Assembly (NCBI GenBank): GCA_016711225.1
Contig: JADJTK010000030.1
Coordinates: 1 to 64,000 of the forward strand
Direction of reading: 5' to 3'
DNA: 64,000 bases
Source of the DNA: Opitutaceae bacterium
GTDB lineage: Bacteria; Verrucomicrobiota; Verrucomicrobiia; Opitutales; Opitutaceae
The notes below the pieces were generated by a model. The model was not told the DNA's origin. It worked only from the letters and a program-made list of their open reading frames with translations, and ran no database searches. How positions within the stretch are numbered: position 1 is the first letter of the stretch; every line of letters begins with the position of its first letter. Below, in pieces: positions 55,664 to 64,000 of this stretch. The translations under genes were made by a program, and so were the position numbers.

Positions 55664-56506
55664 GTGACCACCAGCGCAGAACTCGTCAAACAGCTCGACG
55701 CCGTCGGCTTCCCCGCTGCACCGGAGGTGGTGGTGAAGTTGTCGCAGTTGTTGCACACCGACTGGGTGACGGCGGAGCAGCTCGCCGAGGTCGCCATGCT
55801 CGATGCCGGCATCTCGGCTCGGATGCTGCGGCTGGCCAACTCGGTCTACTACCGTGGGCGCGGGGTGAAATCGATCGCCGAGGCGGTGTTGCGTGTGGGC
55901 ATCGATGGCGTGCGTGACGTCGTCTACGCGCTCTCATTGATGCGGGCGCTGCGGCCGATGCAGTTCGCCTATCGCCCGTATTGGCGGCACTGCCTGGCGG
56001 TGGCACAGACCACGCAGATTCTGCAGCTGCGCGCGCGCAAGGTGGCGGTGCCGTCCACCGAGCTGCATGCCGCCGGGCTGTTGCACGACATCGGCATGCT
56101 CGTGCTGGACCGTACGCTGGGTGTGGGCTACGGCCGAATTTTGGCCAATGCGCACGAGGCGGCCCGGCCGCTCTTCGAGGTCGAGCGCGAGATGATCGGC
56201 ACCGACCACGCCGACGTGGGGGCGCGGTTGCTGGAGCATTGGAAGCTGCCCGACCAGCTCGCGCAGGCCACTGCGGGGCATCACGACCCGCTGTTTGGTG
56301 CCACCCCGACAGCGCAGCTGGTGTATCTGGCCGACTTTGTCTGTAACCGGCACGCGGTGCATCACGGGACGGCCTACCGCCCGGAGGCCTGCGTGCCTGA
56401 AATTTGGGACGCGCTCGGCATCGCGGAGGCGGAGCTGCCCGACATTCTCATCGAGGTTGACGCCAGCCTGAGCAAGGCCGACGCGATCCTCGCGGCAGCG
56501 AGCTGA
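55664..56506 (+). CDS. HDOD-domain protein
   Basis: A 280-residue signalling protein with an HDOD domain (FPAAPEVVVKLSQLLHTDW, DAGISARMLRLANSVYYRGRGVKSIAEAVLRVGIDGVRDVV). Unlike its paralogue at 22.6 kb it keeps an HD pair (GLLHDIGMLVLDR) and further histidines (GTDHADVGARLLEHWKLP, ATAGHHDPLFG), so metal binding is possible. The start is a GTG placed directly before the conserved region. HDOD proteins often act in cyclic-di-GMP or stress signalling, but the role here is unknown. Confidence 0.88.
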   Translation: MTTSAELVKQLDAVGFPAAPEVVVKLSQLLHTDWVTAEQLAEVAMLDAGISARMLRLANSVYYRGRGVKSIAEAVLRVGIDGVRDVVYALSLMRALRPMQFAYRPYWRHCLAVAQTTQILQLRARKVAVPSTELHAAGLLHDIGMLVLDRTLGVGYGRILANAHEAARPLFEVEREMIGTDHADVGARLLEHWKLPDQLAQATAGHHDPLFGATPTAQLVYLADFVCNRHAVHHGTAYRPEACVPEIWDALGIAEAELPDILIEVDASLSKADAILAAAS

Positions 56507-56838
56507 GGGGGGCTGTTGGCTCGACCTTCGCAATACGAGAATCGACCCCGCAGGCGGGGGCTTCGCAACAGCGAGCATCGTCTCGTGGCAAACTGGGGCG
56601 CCCCATGCAGAATTGGCGGGGCGAATGGGTGGCGCGAGCACCGCCCTCGGCGGGCAAGTGAATGGTTGTGGTCGGGGGAGGCGTGGCGGGTGGTCCGCAC
56701 ACGAGCGAGCGCCGTTTCCCGCAGAGGCGGCTGGTGTGAATCTGCGCTCAAATCGTGCGGCCGCGGCCCGCCGCCGGTTGACGGCTACCGGTTGCTCGAT
56801 TGGCTAGTGCCAGCAATTCTCCAGTACATCCCCTCCCA
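56507..56838. other. spacer before the secreted-protein cluster
   Basis: No gene or repeat recognised. It presumably holds the promoter of the three-gene cluster that follows. No clear promoter is visible. Confidence 0.5.
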
Positions 56839-59727
56839 ATGTTCCCTGCGCGCATTCTTCTCGGTGTGAGCCTCTGGCTAGCCGCCGGTCTGCCGTCGCT
56901 TCCGGCGTTCATCGACCGCGATGGCGATGGGGTGTCCGACGTCTGGACGGCGCAAAACCCTCTGGTGGGCGAGGCCGCGGCCGACGATGATGGGGACGGT
57001 GCAAGCAACCGTACGGAGGCGCTGGCCGGCACCGATGCGCTCGATGGGTCGAGCAGGCCGGAAGCGACGCTGCGGCCTGGGCTAAATGGCCTCCGCCTAC
57101 ATTGGCAAGGTGCTGTGCACCGCCGCTACCGCATCGAGACGAGCGCCGATCTCGCCACATGGGACCCTGCCAACGACTTGATTTTCACCGGCGGCGAAGA
57201 GGAGATCAACCACCTGGTCCATGTCACGGGGGATCGCACGGATCCCCGGCGATACTGGCGTGTCGCCTACTGGGCATCGGACCTCGATGGAGACGGGATC
57301 TTGGACTCGGAGGAACGGGCGCTCGGCACGGACCCGACGGTTGCCGCGGTCGCGCCCGCGTTGCCTGCGACCCCATTGCTGCCCGCCTGGTTCCAGACGC
57401 GGCTCGAGGCCCTGGCGGCGCCTCAGCTCGCGGGGATCCAGTCGACGCCGGTCAAAATCCCCGGGCTGCGCGAGCAGGTACTCGACGCGCAGGTCAACGA
57501 CCGCAACCGCGTGTGGGCCAACGTGGCGCCGGGCTTCGCGAACGTGGTCTACGATGCGCAGGTTTCCGGCGAGAAGATTACCGCGATTCTCGACCTCGGC
57601 GGGCTGGTTCAGTCGGTCGATGGCGGTGCGACATGGCGTCAGCTCACCTACGACCGCACCGGCAACGGCACGCACCGGTTCTTCTTCTCCTTCGACATCT
57701 CGCCCGCAAGCCCGCAGGTGCTGGTGGTTGGCAGCCAATACCTCTCCCGCTCCGAGGACGGCGGGCGCACGTGGAGCGAGGTGCGCGACCCCGCGTTACC
57801 GCCGGTCGCGCTCGCGGCTAAGCCGGGCACCGATGGCGCGGTCGAGCGCACCGTCTTTGGCAAGGTGCGCTTCAATGCCGACGGCTCCCGCGTCTTCGCT
57901 GCGCTAGGCGCGTTCGGTCATGATCGCAAGGAGCGCTACGGCTGGGAAACGCAGATGGCCGCGCGCTTCGACTCGAAGCGGCTCTACCTGGGCGACGGCA
58001 CGGGGCGGAATTTTCGCGAGATCCGACTGGGAACTACGTTCGCCGGGGTGCGCTGCCTCGCGCCCGATCCGCGGAATCCGCAGGTCGTCTACGTCTCGTT
58101 CGGAGATGGCACGCTGTATGTCACCCGCAACGCGAAGGCCGTAGTGCCGACCTTCACCGAGCTGGCGGTCGAGGCCGGGTATCAGGTCATCGATATCGCC
58201 CCCTCGCCTCATGTTGCCGGCGGACTATTGCTCACGCTGATGTCGGACGCAGAGGTGGCAGTGGGCAAGCTCCTGCGGGCGACCGATCCCGGCGACGGGA
58301 CGCTAGTGTGTACCCAGATCGTGTTCCACGACGGTCTCGGCGGGATTGTCCCGTCGCACTCTCTGTTGATGGCGCGCTGGGATCCGAGGGATGCGAAGCG
58401 GGTATTCGTCGGACGGGGCGGGGTCGATTTCGTCGTGGTCTCGGACGACGACCTGAAGACCTTTCGCCGCGCCTACCTCCCGGCGGCGTTGCTGCATGGG
58501 GAGCCCGGGCACTACGCGCAGCCGCATTGGTTCGCGCTCGATCGGGACTCGGGCCGCGCGATCGCCTGGTCGACGATTGGCGCGTGGCGCAGTGAGGATC
58601 GGTTCGCGACTTGGGAGGACCTCTGGATGGAGTGGGCCGACGGTGTTTTTGCCAATCGCGGCGTGGGGTTTGCGGAGTGCGCTGGCTCGTTCGGCGTGGG
58701 CGCCGAGGCCATCTACATGTCCACGACAGACCACGGCGTCTTTCGCAGCGCCGGCGCGGGCCATGACCGCTGGCGCCGGGTCTCGCCGGACAACGGCACC
58801 GTGCTCGACCCGGAGAGCGGTTTCATCGGCAAGTTGTACCTGCCGGTCGGCGTGTCCCCCGACGAGGGCTGGCTCTACACCGTGGCGCGCGACGGCGAAG
58901 GGCGTGCTCTCTATACGAAACCGGACTGCAAACTGCTCCGCTCGCGTGACCGCGGCGTCACCTGGACTGATGCCACGTCGGCAGTGTCGGCCACTGGCCT
59001 GCTCCCGGCGGGCCACGAGTGGCGCCGGATCGGGGTGAGTCCCGACGGGCGATCCCATTGGCTGCTCGCGAAGGAGTCGATCTATGTCTCCACGGACTCG
59101 GGGGCGACGTTTGCCCGCGCCGTTCATTCGCTGCCCGCGAACAGCACCGGCGTCGCCTATATCGACTACGCGTACGATGCGCCGCGGCGTCTGCTGTACG
59201 TGGCGACTAACGGCGGTCTGCTGCGCAGTCGCGACGGCGGCGCGACCTGGGAACGGCTTGGCGAGCTCTATTTGCCGGGAATCGGCGTGACCGGTGCCGG
59301 CGATCTTGTGCTCGGCATCGGTAACGAGCTGGTGGTCATCTCGCCGGCGGCGGTCGAGGCGCTGGCGGCCGCGAATCGTTTCCAGCCGTACTTCATTCGG
59401 GCGGCGGGTTGCGTTCGTGCCACAGTTGGGGATACCGTCGAGGAGGCGTCGTCGTCGCAGAGCATCTTCGAGCGGATCGCCTGCCGGGGCGACACAGTGG
59501 TGGCGGCGGTCGGCGCGGGGGCGAGGGCGGGCAACCGCATCTGCGGCGCCGGGGTACTGCTTTCGCGCGACGGTGGCCGGACCTTCAGCTGGGCAACTTA
59601 CAATCTACCCAGTGCCCAGGTGTTCTGCTCGGCTGTGACGGCGGACGACATCCTGCTCGGCTGCGCCGGCGGGGCGTACCGCTGGGATCTGAAGGCGATA
59701 CCGTTAAATCCCGCGCCGGCGCGGTGA
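56839..59727 (+). CDS. secreted BNR/sialidase-type beta-propeller protein with TSP3-like N-terminal module
   Basis: A 962-residue exported protein. A signal peptide (LLGVSLWLAAGLPSLPAF) is followed by the shared module: calcium-binding DRDGDGVSDVW and DDDGDGASNRTEALAGTDALD, a small beta domain with YRIETSADLATWD, and DLDGDGILDSEERALGTDP. From about residue 225 a propeller begins with Asp-box/BNR motifs SVDGGATW, SEDGGRTW, STDSGATF, SRDGGATW and SRDGGRTF. Such propellers are found in sialidases, xyloglucanases and VPS10/sortilin-like proteins; no catalytic acid can be assigned. The ATG of MFPARILL fits the signal peptide. Two further genes with the same N-terminal module follow. Confidence 0.82.
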   Translation: MFPARILLGVSLWLAAGLPSLPAFIDRDGDGVSDVWTAQNPLVGEAAADDDGDGASNRTEALAGTDALDGSSRPEATLRPGLNGLRLHWQGAVHRRYRIETSADLATWDPANDLIFTGGEEEINHLVHVTGDRTDPRRYWRVAYWASDLDGDGILDSEERALGTDPTVAAVAPALPATPLLPAWFQTRLEALAAPQLAGIQSTPVKIPGLREQVLDAQVNDRNRVWANVAPGFANVVYDAQVSGEKITAILDLGGLVQSVDGGATWRQLTYDRTGNGTHRFFFSFDISPASPQVLVVGSQYLSRSEDGGRTWSEVRDPALPPVALAAKPGTDGAVERTVFGKVRFNADGSRVFAALGAFGHDRKERYGWETQMAARFDSKRLYLGDGTGRNFREIRLGTTFAGVRCLAPDPRNPQVVYVSFGDGTLYVTRNAKAVVPTFTELAVEAGYQVIDIAPSPHVAGGLLLTLMSDAEVAVGKLLRATDPGDGTLVCTQIVFHDGLGGIVPSHSLLMARWDPRDAKRVFVGRGGVDFVVVSDDDLKTFRRAYLPAALLHGEPGHYAQPHWFALDRDSGRAIAWSTIGAWRSEDRFATWEDLWMEWADGVFANRGVGFAECAGSFGVGAEAIYMSTTDHGVFRSAGAGHDRWRRVSPDNGTVLDPESGFIGKLYLPVGVSPDEGWLYTVARDGEGRALYTKPDCKLLRSRDRGVTWTDATSAVSATGLLPAGHEWRRIGVSPDGRSHWLLAKESIYVSTDSGATFARAVHSLPANSTGVAYIDYAYDAPRRLLYVATNGGLLRSRDGGATWERLGELYLPGIGVTGAGDLVLGIGNELVVISPAAVEALAAANRFQPYFIRAAGCVRATVGDTVEEASSSQSIFERIACRGDTVVAAVGAGARAGNRICGAGVLLSRDGGRTFSWATYNLPSAQVFCSAVTADDILLGCAGGAYRWDLKAIPLNPAPAR

Positions 59728-59843
59728 AATCGGTTTCAAAGGGGCTGGGGGCACGGCGCAAGAGTTGACCGGATGCGTTGTTTCTCCGTCGTTGAGCTGC
59801 GCGCCCGGGGTTTTGGTTCCGGGCAGCTCTCTACCTCCCCCAC

Positions 59844-62147
59844 ATGATCTCCTCCCGTTTCGCGCTCTGCGTCGGCGTGTTCGTCGCCGGCAGTCTGCTA
59901 CCGCTTCACGCCATCCTCGACTACTCCGGTCGGGGCGTTTCCTATCTTTGGGAGCTGCAGCACCCTGAGATCTACGATCTCAACTGGGACAGCGATGGCG
60001 ACGGTGCGACGAATGGCCAGGAGGCAGTCGCGGGCACCGACCCGAAGGATGCCACGCACCGCTTCACAGGCACCATGCAGAGCGATACCGGCGGGGCGCT
60101 CGCGCTCCAGTGGCTTAGCCAACGTGGCAAGGAGTACCGCATCGAGGCCAGCGCCGACCTGCAAATGTGGACCGCGTTCTCCGGGCCGATCGTCGGCACC
60201 GGCGTCGAGATGAGTCAACCGGTGCAGGCAGCCGGTGCGGGCGCGCCGGCCCGCCGCTACTGGCGCGTCGCCGTGCAGGATCGGGATGGCGATGGCGACG
60301 GGATAAATGACTGGGAAGAGTATCAGCTTGGGACCAACCCTCAGGTAGCCAACGCCTCGCCGATCCCGCCGGCCCGCGGCTACGATGCCGACCGCCCGGC
60401 CTTCGTTTTCGAGAACAACGGCATCTACAAGCAGGCCTACCTCGGGGGCAACTGGCCGGAGCAACTGTTCTGGGAGGATGTGGCGGCGTTCGAGAGTAAG
60501 CGGGATGAAGGTCTCGCCGATGTTGCCTCAATCGAGGCCAGGGGCCTCGCGCCCTCGCTGGGCTGCGTGGCGTGGCTTGTCGATCTCCTCGTCGCCAACG
60601 GCGGCAATAACGCCGAGCTGCCGGACTACCGTGAGCGGGATGGCTACAAACAGTACGGCGCCTGGATGAACCCGCGGAAGGACACCTACTTTGCGCTCGA
60701 TGCCGACGGCGCCATCGCCTATCCCCATCAGGGATACATTTCTTTCGGCATGCCGCTGCTTCCGGCGGACCTGCCGGCGGGCAAGGCAGCCATGACGTTT
60801 GGCGAGTGGGCCGGAGAGCGGCTCGGGCGCCGTGCGCTCCGCCACAACGTCCGGGCCCTCTACGGTGCCGACGGTTTCATTGGCATCAATCCCGGGACCG
60901 ATTGGCACCCGCGGCTGCTCGACTCTTTCGCGGCTTGGGTGGGCCAACCGGTGCCCGGCGCGACCGTTCGGGAGCGCCACGAATACATTCTCCAGCATCT
61001 CAAGCCGGAGTACTTCGATTTCATTGCGCACAAACAGGCCGGGTTCTTCGCGGCGTTTGCGAACACCCTCCTCGCGGCGGGCAAGACACCGCTGGTCGGC
61101 GGCCAGGTTTCCAACGAACCGTCGATGTGTCGATGGTCTGGCGACGATGCGCGCATCTGGCTGCAGCACATCGAGGGCAAGCACACGATGTTTAACGTCG
61201 AGACCCAGTCCGCCGGCGACCGCGCCGTGCAGCCGCAGTGGACCTCCGCCATCTGCCTCGGGCACAGCTCCGCTTACGAACCCGATGCCAACATCGGCGT
61301 CGTGCTCGATGCCGACCATCCCGAGTTCTGGAACCCGTGGAAGCGCGACGGCGGTAACGTGGAATTCGGCTGGCGGTTTCTCAAACACAACTGGCTGAGT
61401 GCCGGCTGGGTCCACATCGCCGGGCGCGATGGCGCGGTCCGCCGCGCGGCCAAATGCTTCACGCGCACTTATTGGGATGCGGGCGCGGTCGACGTCGGGC
61501 AGCTGGCGGCGATCCTCGGGCACATCCCGCGGCACCCGTTCGGTCCGGCGCTCTATTATTCGTCGAGCATCCAGCGGGAGTACGAGCGTCCGCCCGAGAA
61601 AGGGTCTGGCAACTACACCGTTCGTTACATGCTTCAAGATGGCTTGGGCGACCCCGCGGTGCGCTCGGATTTCGGCAAAGCACAGGGCCTCAGTGTTGGC
61701 TATTGGGTGAGCGACGCGGTGGATCCGTCGAAGCTCCTGGCCGCCAATCGGCCGTCGGCGTGGCTGGTCTATAGAGCGGACCTCCTGCCGGCCGCCGAGC
61801 GGACGAAGCTGGAGGCGATCGCGCCGGTGATCGATCCCGGCGTGAACATGGCGGCGGCGCTGGCCGTCGGTCCGCTACGGGCCCGTGGCTCCGGCCTGAG
61901 CTGCCTCGCCTTCGTTGATCAGAACGGCGCGGTGATGGTGATGGTGACGAACTGCCTCGCGACCGCCACGACCGGTTCGCTCGACTTCAGTGAGGTGGGC
62001 AATGGCACCTTTGCCTGCAATGGATTGCTGGGCACGCCGAACGCCACGCTCACGATCGCGTCGAACCAGGGCTCGCTGCCCCTCACCGTTGCCGCGCGCG
62101 ACACGTTCGTCTTCGAGATCCCGGGGCTGAAGTGGCTCGGACACTGA
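59844..62147 (+). CDS. secreted protein with TSP3-like module and a large unidentified, possibly glycosidase, domain
   Basis: A 767-residue exported protein. The signal peptide (VGVFVAGSLLPLHA) and shared module (DSDGDGATNGQEAVAGTDPKD, YRIEASADLQMW, DRDGDGDGINDWEEYQLGTNP) are followed by a large domain from about residue 180. It reads GVAW-like segments LAPSLGCVAWLVDLLVANGG, GFIGINPGTDWHPRLLDSF, LKPEYFDFIAHKQAGFF, GQVSNEPSMCRW and HSSAYEPDANIGVVLDADHPEFWNPW. The alternation suggests a TIM-barrel glycoside hydrolase. The last 100 residues are a strand-rich domain. I do not recognise the family. It lies 116 bases after the previous gene. Confidence 0.78.
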   Translation: MISSRFALCVGVFVAGSLLPLHAILDYSGRGVSYLWELQHPEIYDLNWDSDGDGATNGQEAVAGTDPKDATHRFTGTMQSDTGGALALQWLSQRGKEYRIEASADLQMWTAFSGPIVGTGVEMSQPVQAAGAGAPARRYWRVAVQDRDGDGDGINDWEEYQLGTNPQVANASPIPPARGYDADRPAFVFENNGIYKQAYLGGNWPEQLFWEDVAAFESKRDEGLADVASIEARGLAPSLGCVAWLVDLLVANGGNNAELPDYRERDGYKQYGAWMNPRKDTYFALDADGAIAYPHQGYISFGMPLLPADLPAGKAAMTFGEWAGERLGRRALRHNVRALYGADGFIGINPGTDWHPRLLDSFAAWVGQPVPGATVRERHEYILQHLKPEYFDFIAHKQAGFFAAFANTLLAAGKTPLVGGQVSNEPSMCRWSGDDARIWLQHIEGKHTMFNVETQSAGDRAVQPQWTSAICLGHSSAYEPDANIGVVLDADHPEFWNPWKRDGGNVEFGWRFLKHNWLSAGWVHIAGRDGAVRRAAKCFTRTYWDAGAVDVGQLAAILGHIPRHPFGPALYYSSSIQREYERPPEKGSGNYTVRYMLQDGLGDPAVRSDFGKAQGLSVGYWVSDAVDPSKLLAANRPSAWLVYRADLLPAAERTKLEAIAPVIDPGVNMAAALAVGPLRARGSGLSCLAFVDQNGAVMVMVTNCLATATTGSLDFSEVGNGTFACNGLLGTPNATLTIASNQGSLPLTVAARDTFVFEIPGLKWLGH

Positions 62148-62191
62148 GTGGTTGGCCTGGCCAGTCGCCAACGGACATCTCCTCTTCCTCC

Positions 62192-64000
62192 ATGCCTCCC
62201 CCACGCACTCTTATTGGCGCGGGCCTCGCGCTCACGCTCGGCCTGCCGTCGCTTTTCGCCATTGTCGATCGTAACGCTGACGGGCTGTCCGACGTCTGGG
62301 CCGCACTGTATCAACCGAACACGGGCGCTGGAGTGGATGAGGACGGCGATGGCTTCACCAACGCGCAGGAGGCGCTCGCCGGCACCGATCCGCTCAATGC
62401 CGCCAGTCGTCTTGCGGCTACGTCGCAGACGGACACTGCGGGCAACCTCGTGCTGCGCTGGCGTGGGGCGTGGGGCAAACGCTACTTGGTTGAGAGCAGC
62501 GCGGATCTGAAAACGTGGACCACGTTGCCCGAGTTGCACGTCGGCCGCGGGCAGGAGTTGAGCGTCATCGTTCGGGCCGCCGGAGCCGCGGCCGAAGCGC
62601 GCCGCTATTGGCGCGTAGCCGTGGCCGATGTCGACACCGACGGCGACGGCATGAGTAACGCCGAGGAGATCGAGCTCGGCAGCGATCCGACGACCAAGCC
62701 CAAGCCAGAGGAGCCCGCCCCGGGCACGCCGCGCGTCTACGGCGCGGAGTATTACGTGAGTCCAAACGGTAACGACGCCAACGCCGGTACGAAGGCGAAG
62801 CCGTTCCGTACGCTGGAGAAAGCGCAGACGGCGGTGCGCGCGAAGATCGCCGCGGGAATCCCGGCCGGCGGTATCGCCGTGTGGTTGCGCGGGGGCGTGT
62901 ACGAGCGTACTGCGACGCTGGAGCTCACTGCCGCCGATTCCGGCACGAGCGCCGCGAACTCCGTCGATTGGCGCGGCTGGCCGGGCGAAGAGGTGCGGCT
63001 GGTCGGTGGCAAGCGCCTGCCTGCGAGTGCGTTCTCGCTCGTGACGAACACTTCGCCCGTCTGGAACCGGCTCGATGCCACGGCGCGGGGCAAGGTGTTG
63101 CAGCTCGACCTCAAGCCGTACCTCGGCATCACCGCCGCTTCGACCGCCGCGGATATTGAGAAGGCCTACGGCGTGTTGCGCCAGCGCGGCTTCGGCAAGG
63201 AACTCGTGTCGGCGCTTGAGCTGTTCGTCGACGGGAAGCCGATGTGGTTGGGTCGTTGGCCGGATCGCACGGAAGACTCTTCGCCTCAGTCCATCACGGG
63301 CGACAGTTTTACGATCTACGGCAGTCCCACCCCGGGCATTGCGGGCCGGTATTCGAAGATCGGGACGTTGGATGGGGTCTCGAACTTCAAGCGCGATGGG
63401 CTGGTGGACGGGAAACAGTTCTACCTGCATCGGTATTACTGGACAAATGCAGCGAGTGGCGATCACGGCTGGCATTGGGTGGTCACAACCTCCCCGGCCG
63501 GGCAGGACGGCGCCGAGCCGATGTGGATGTCCTATGGCACCGCCGAGCCGACGATCTTCTATCCGACTTCGGAATTGGCCAAGGGCTGGCTGTTCAGCCG
63601 CGACCCGGCCCGGCAGGACCACGGTTTTGTCTACAGCACGACGGAGAGCACCGGGAGTTTTGGGTTTGCCGGCCAACGCCCGGAGCGCTGGACCACGGCG
63701 CCCGACCTGTGGGTCGATGGCTTCTGGCGGAAGGAGTTCGATGAATACCACTTTCCGGCGACGGTCGACGTGCCGGGTCGCCGAATTGTCCTGCCCGTCC
63801 GCGACGCAGGCGGGGATGCGATCGGGGTGATGCCGTTTCATCCCTGGTACGCGTACAACCTGCTCGAGGAGATCTCCGAGCCGGGCGAGTGGTACCTCGA
63901 CCGCGCGAGCGGTCTGCTTTACCTCTGGCCGCCGGAGGGCTTCGGCCCTGGCTCGGAGGTGACCGTCTCCATGCTGGAAGACTCAGTCGTAGAACTCACG
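62192..64000 (+). CDS. secreted beta-helix protein (GH141-like) with TSP3-like module, 3' end outside the window
   Basis: The frame starts at the ATG of MPPPRTLIGAGLALTLGLPS (signal peptide) and stays open to the window end, 603 codons. The shared N-terminal module is DRNADGLSDVW, DEDGDGFTNAQEALAGTDPLN, YLVESSADLKTW and DTDGDGMSNAEEIELGSDP. From about residue 187 it reads YYVSPNGNDANAGTKAKPFRTLEKAQ, VWLRGGVYERTATLEL and later YNLLEEISEPGEWYLDRASGLLYLWPP. This start-plus-middle pattern I recall from parallel beta-helix glycosidases of family GH141 and relatives, such as alpha-L-fucosidases. The catalytic part is probably beyond the window. It begins 44 bases after the previous gene, so the three are likely one operon. 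Confidence 0.82.
   Translation, partial: MPPPRTLIGAGLALTLGLPSLFAIVDRNADGLSDVWAALYQPNTGAGVDEDGDGFTNAQEALAGTDPLNAASRLAATSQTDTAGNLVLRWRGAWGKRYLVESSADLKTWTTLPELHVGRGQELSVIVRAAGAAAEARRYWRVAVADVDTDGDGMSNAEEIELGSDPTTKPKPEEPAPGTPRVYGAEYYVSPNGNDANAGTKAKPFRTLEKAQTAVRAKIAAGIPAGGIAVWLRGGVYERTATLELTAADSGTSAANSVDWRGWPGEEVRLVGGKRLPASAFSLVTNTSPVWNRLDATARGKVLQLDLKPYLGITAASTAADIEKAYGVLRQRGFGKELVSALELFVDGKPMWLGRWPDRTEDSSPQSITGDSFTIYGSPTPGIAGRYSKIGTLDGVSNFKRDGLVDGKQFYLHRYYWTNAASGDHGWHWVVTTSPAGQDGAEPMWMSYGTAEPTIFYPTSELAKGWLFSRDPARQDHGFVYSTTESTGSFGFAGQRPERWTTAPDLWVDGFWRKEFDEYHFPATVDVPGRRIVLPVRDAGGDAIGVMPFHPWYAYNLLEEISEPGEWYLDRASGLLYLWPPEGFGPGSEVTVSMLEDSVVELT

Noticed and set aside
61919..63841. A 640-codon minus-strand frame opposite the last two secreted proteins
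   Set aside because: It spans the end of one recognised gene and most of the next, with no protein-like features; a shadow frame.

Overview
The window is GC-rich chromosomal DNA, and the gene content points to a heterotrophic bacterium of the Verrucomicrobiota, most like Opitutaceae. This is an inference from secreted proteins carrying DxDGDG calcium-binding (TSP3-like) modules, a WYL regulator beside a beta-helix protein, HDOD proteins, large hybrid sensor kinases and a REP-associated transposase remnant. It was not tested by a search. I see no rRNA, tRNA or CRISPR array.

Layout. 0-2 kb: a low-GC hypothetical gene, a decayed REP-type transposase and repeat-rich intergenic DNA. 2-11 kb: small conserved proteins, a PfkB-type sugar kinase, a LysE/RhtB exporter that looks frameshifted, a penicillin-acylase-family hydrolase, a GNAT acetyltransferase, a lipoprotein, a YfcE-type phosphoesterase and a YgjP-type metallopeptidase. 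11-19.5 kb: two adjacent hybrid histidine kinases, a secreted beta-helix protein and a WYL regulator. 19.5-31.4 kb: a GH43 enzyme, a frameshifted proline-rich membrane protein, an HDOD protein, a HutF-type deiminase, an ExoD homologue, a cupin-pdxH-sixA operon, a PhoD-like protein that seems to have lost its metal ligands, and a YceI operon. 31.8-41 kb: an SPFH protein, ChrA, two AEC transporters, a frameshifted coiled-coil/LysM gene with about 185-bp tandem repeats, and a DUF3016-like protein. 41-50.5 kb: an Hsp33 chaperone, two RNA methyltransferases, a PaaX-like regulator, an IS630-family element, a metallo-beta-lactamase-fold protein with a foreign-looking N-terminal domain, YggS and a LysR regulator. 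50.8-64 kb: an HrpA helicase, a second HDOD protein and three consecutive large secreted proteins with the same N-terminal module but different effector domains. The last of these runs off the window.

The most unusual content lies in the repeats. A 36-bp palindrome occurs three times, just upstream of two RNA methyltransferase genes and of the PaaX-like regulator. A second palindrome family (core GCGATCGC) has one copy inserted in frame inside the LysE gene. A small hairpin family shows a compensatory base change between copies. Word-like short repeats form low-complexity in-frame inserts inside the RNA methyltransferase and HrpA genes. Several otherwise recognisable genes need a frameshift to be read. 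Some are at homopolymers or tandem repeats, so assembly indels must be excluded before they are called pseudogenes.
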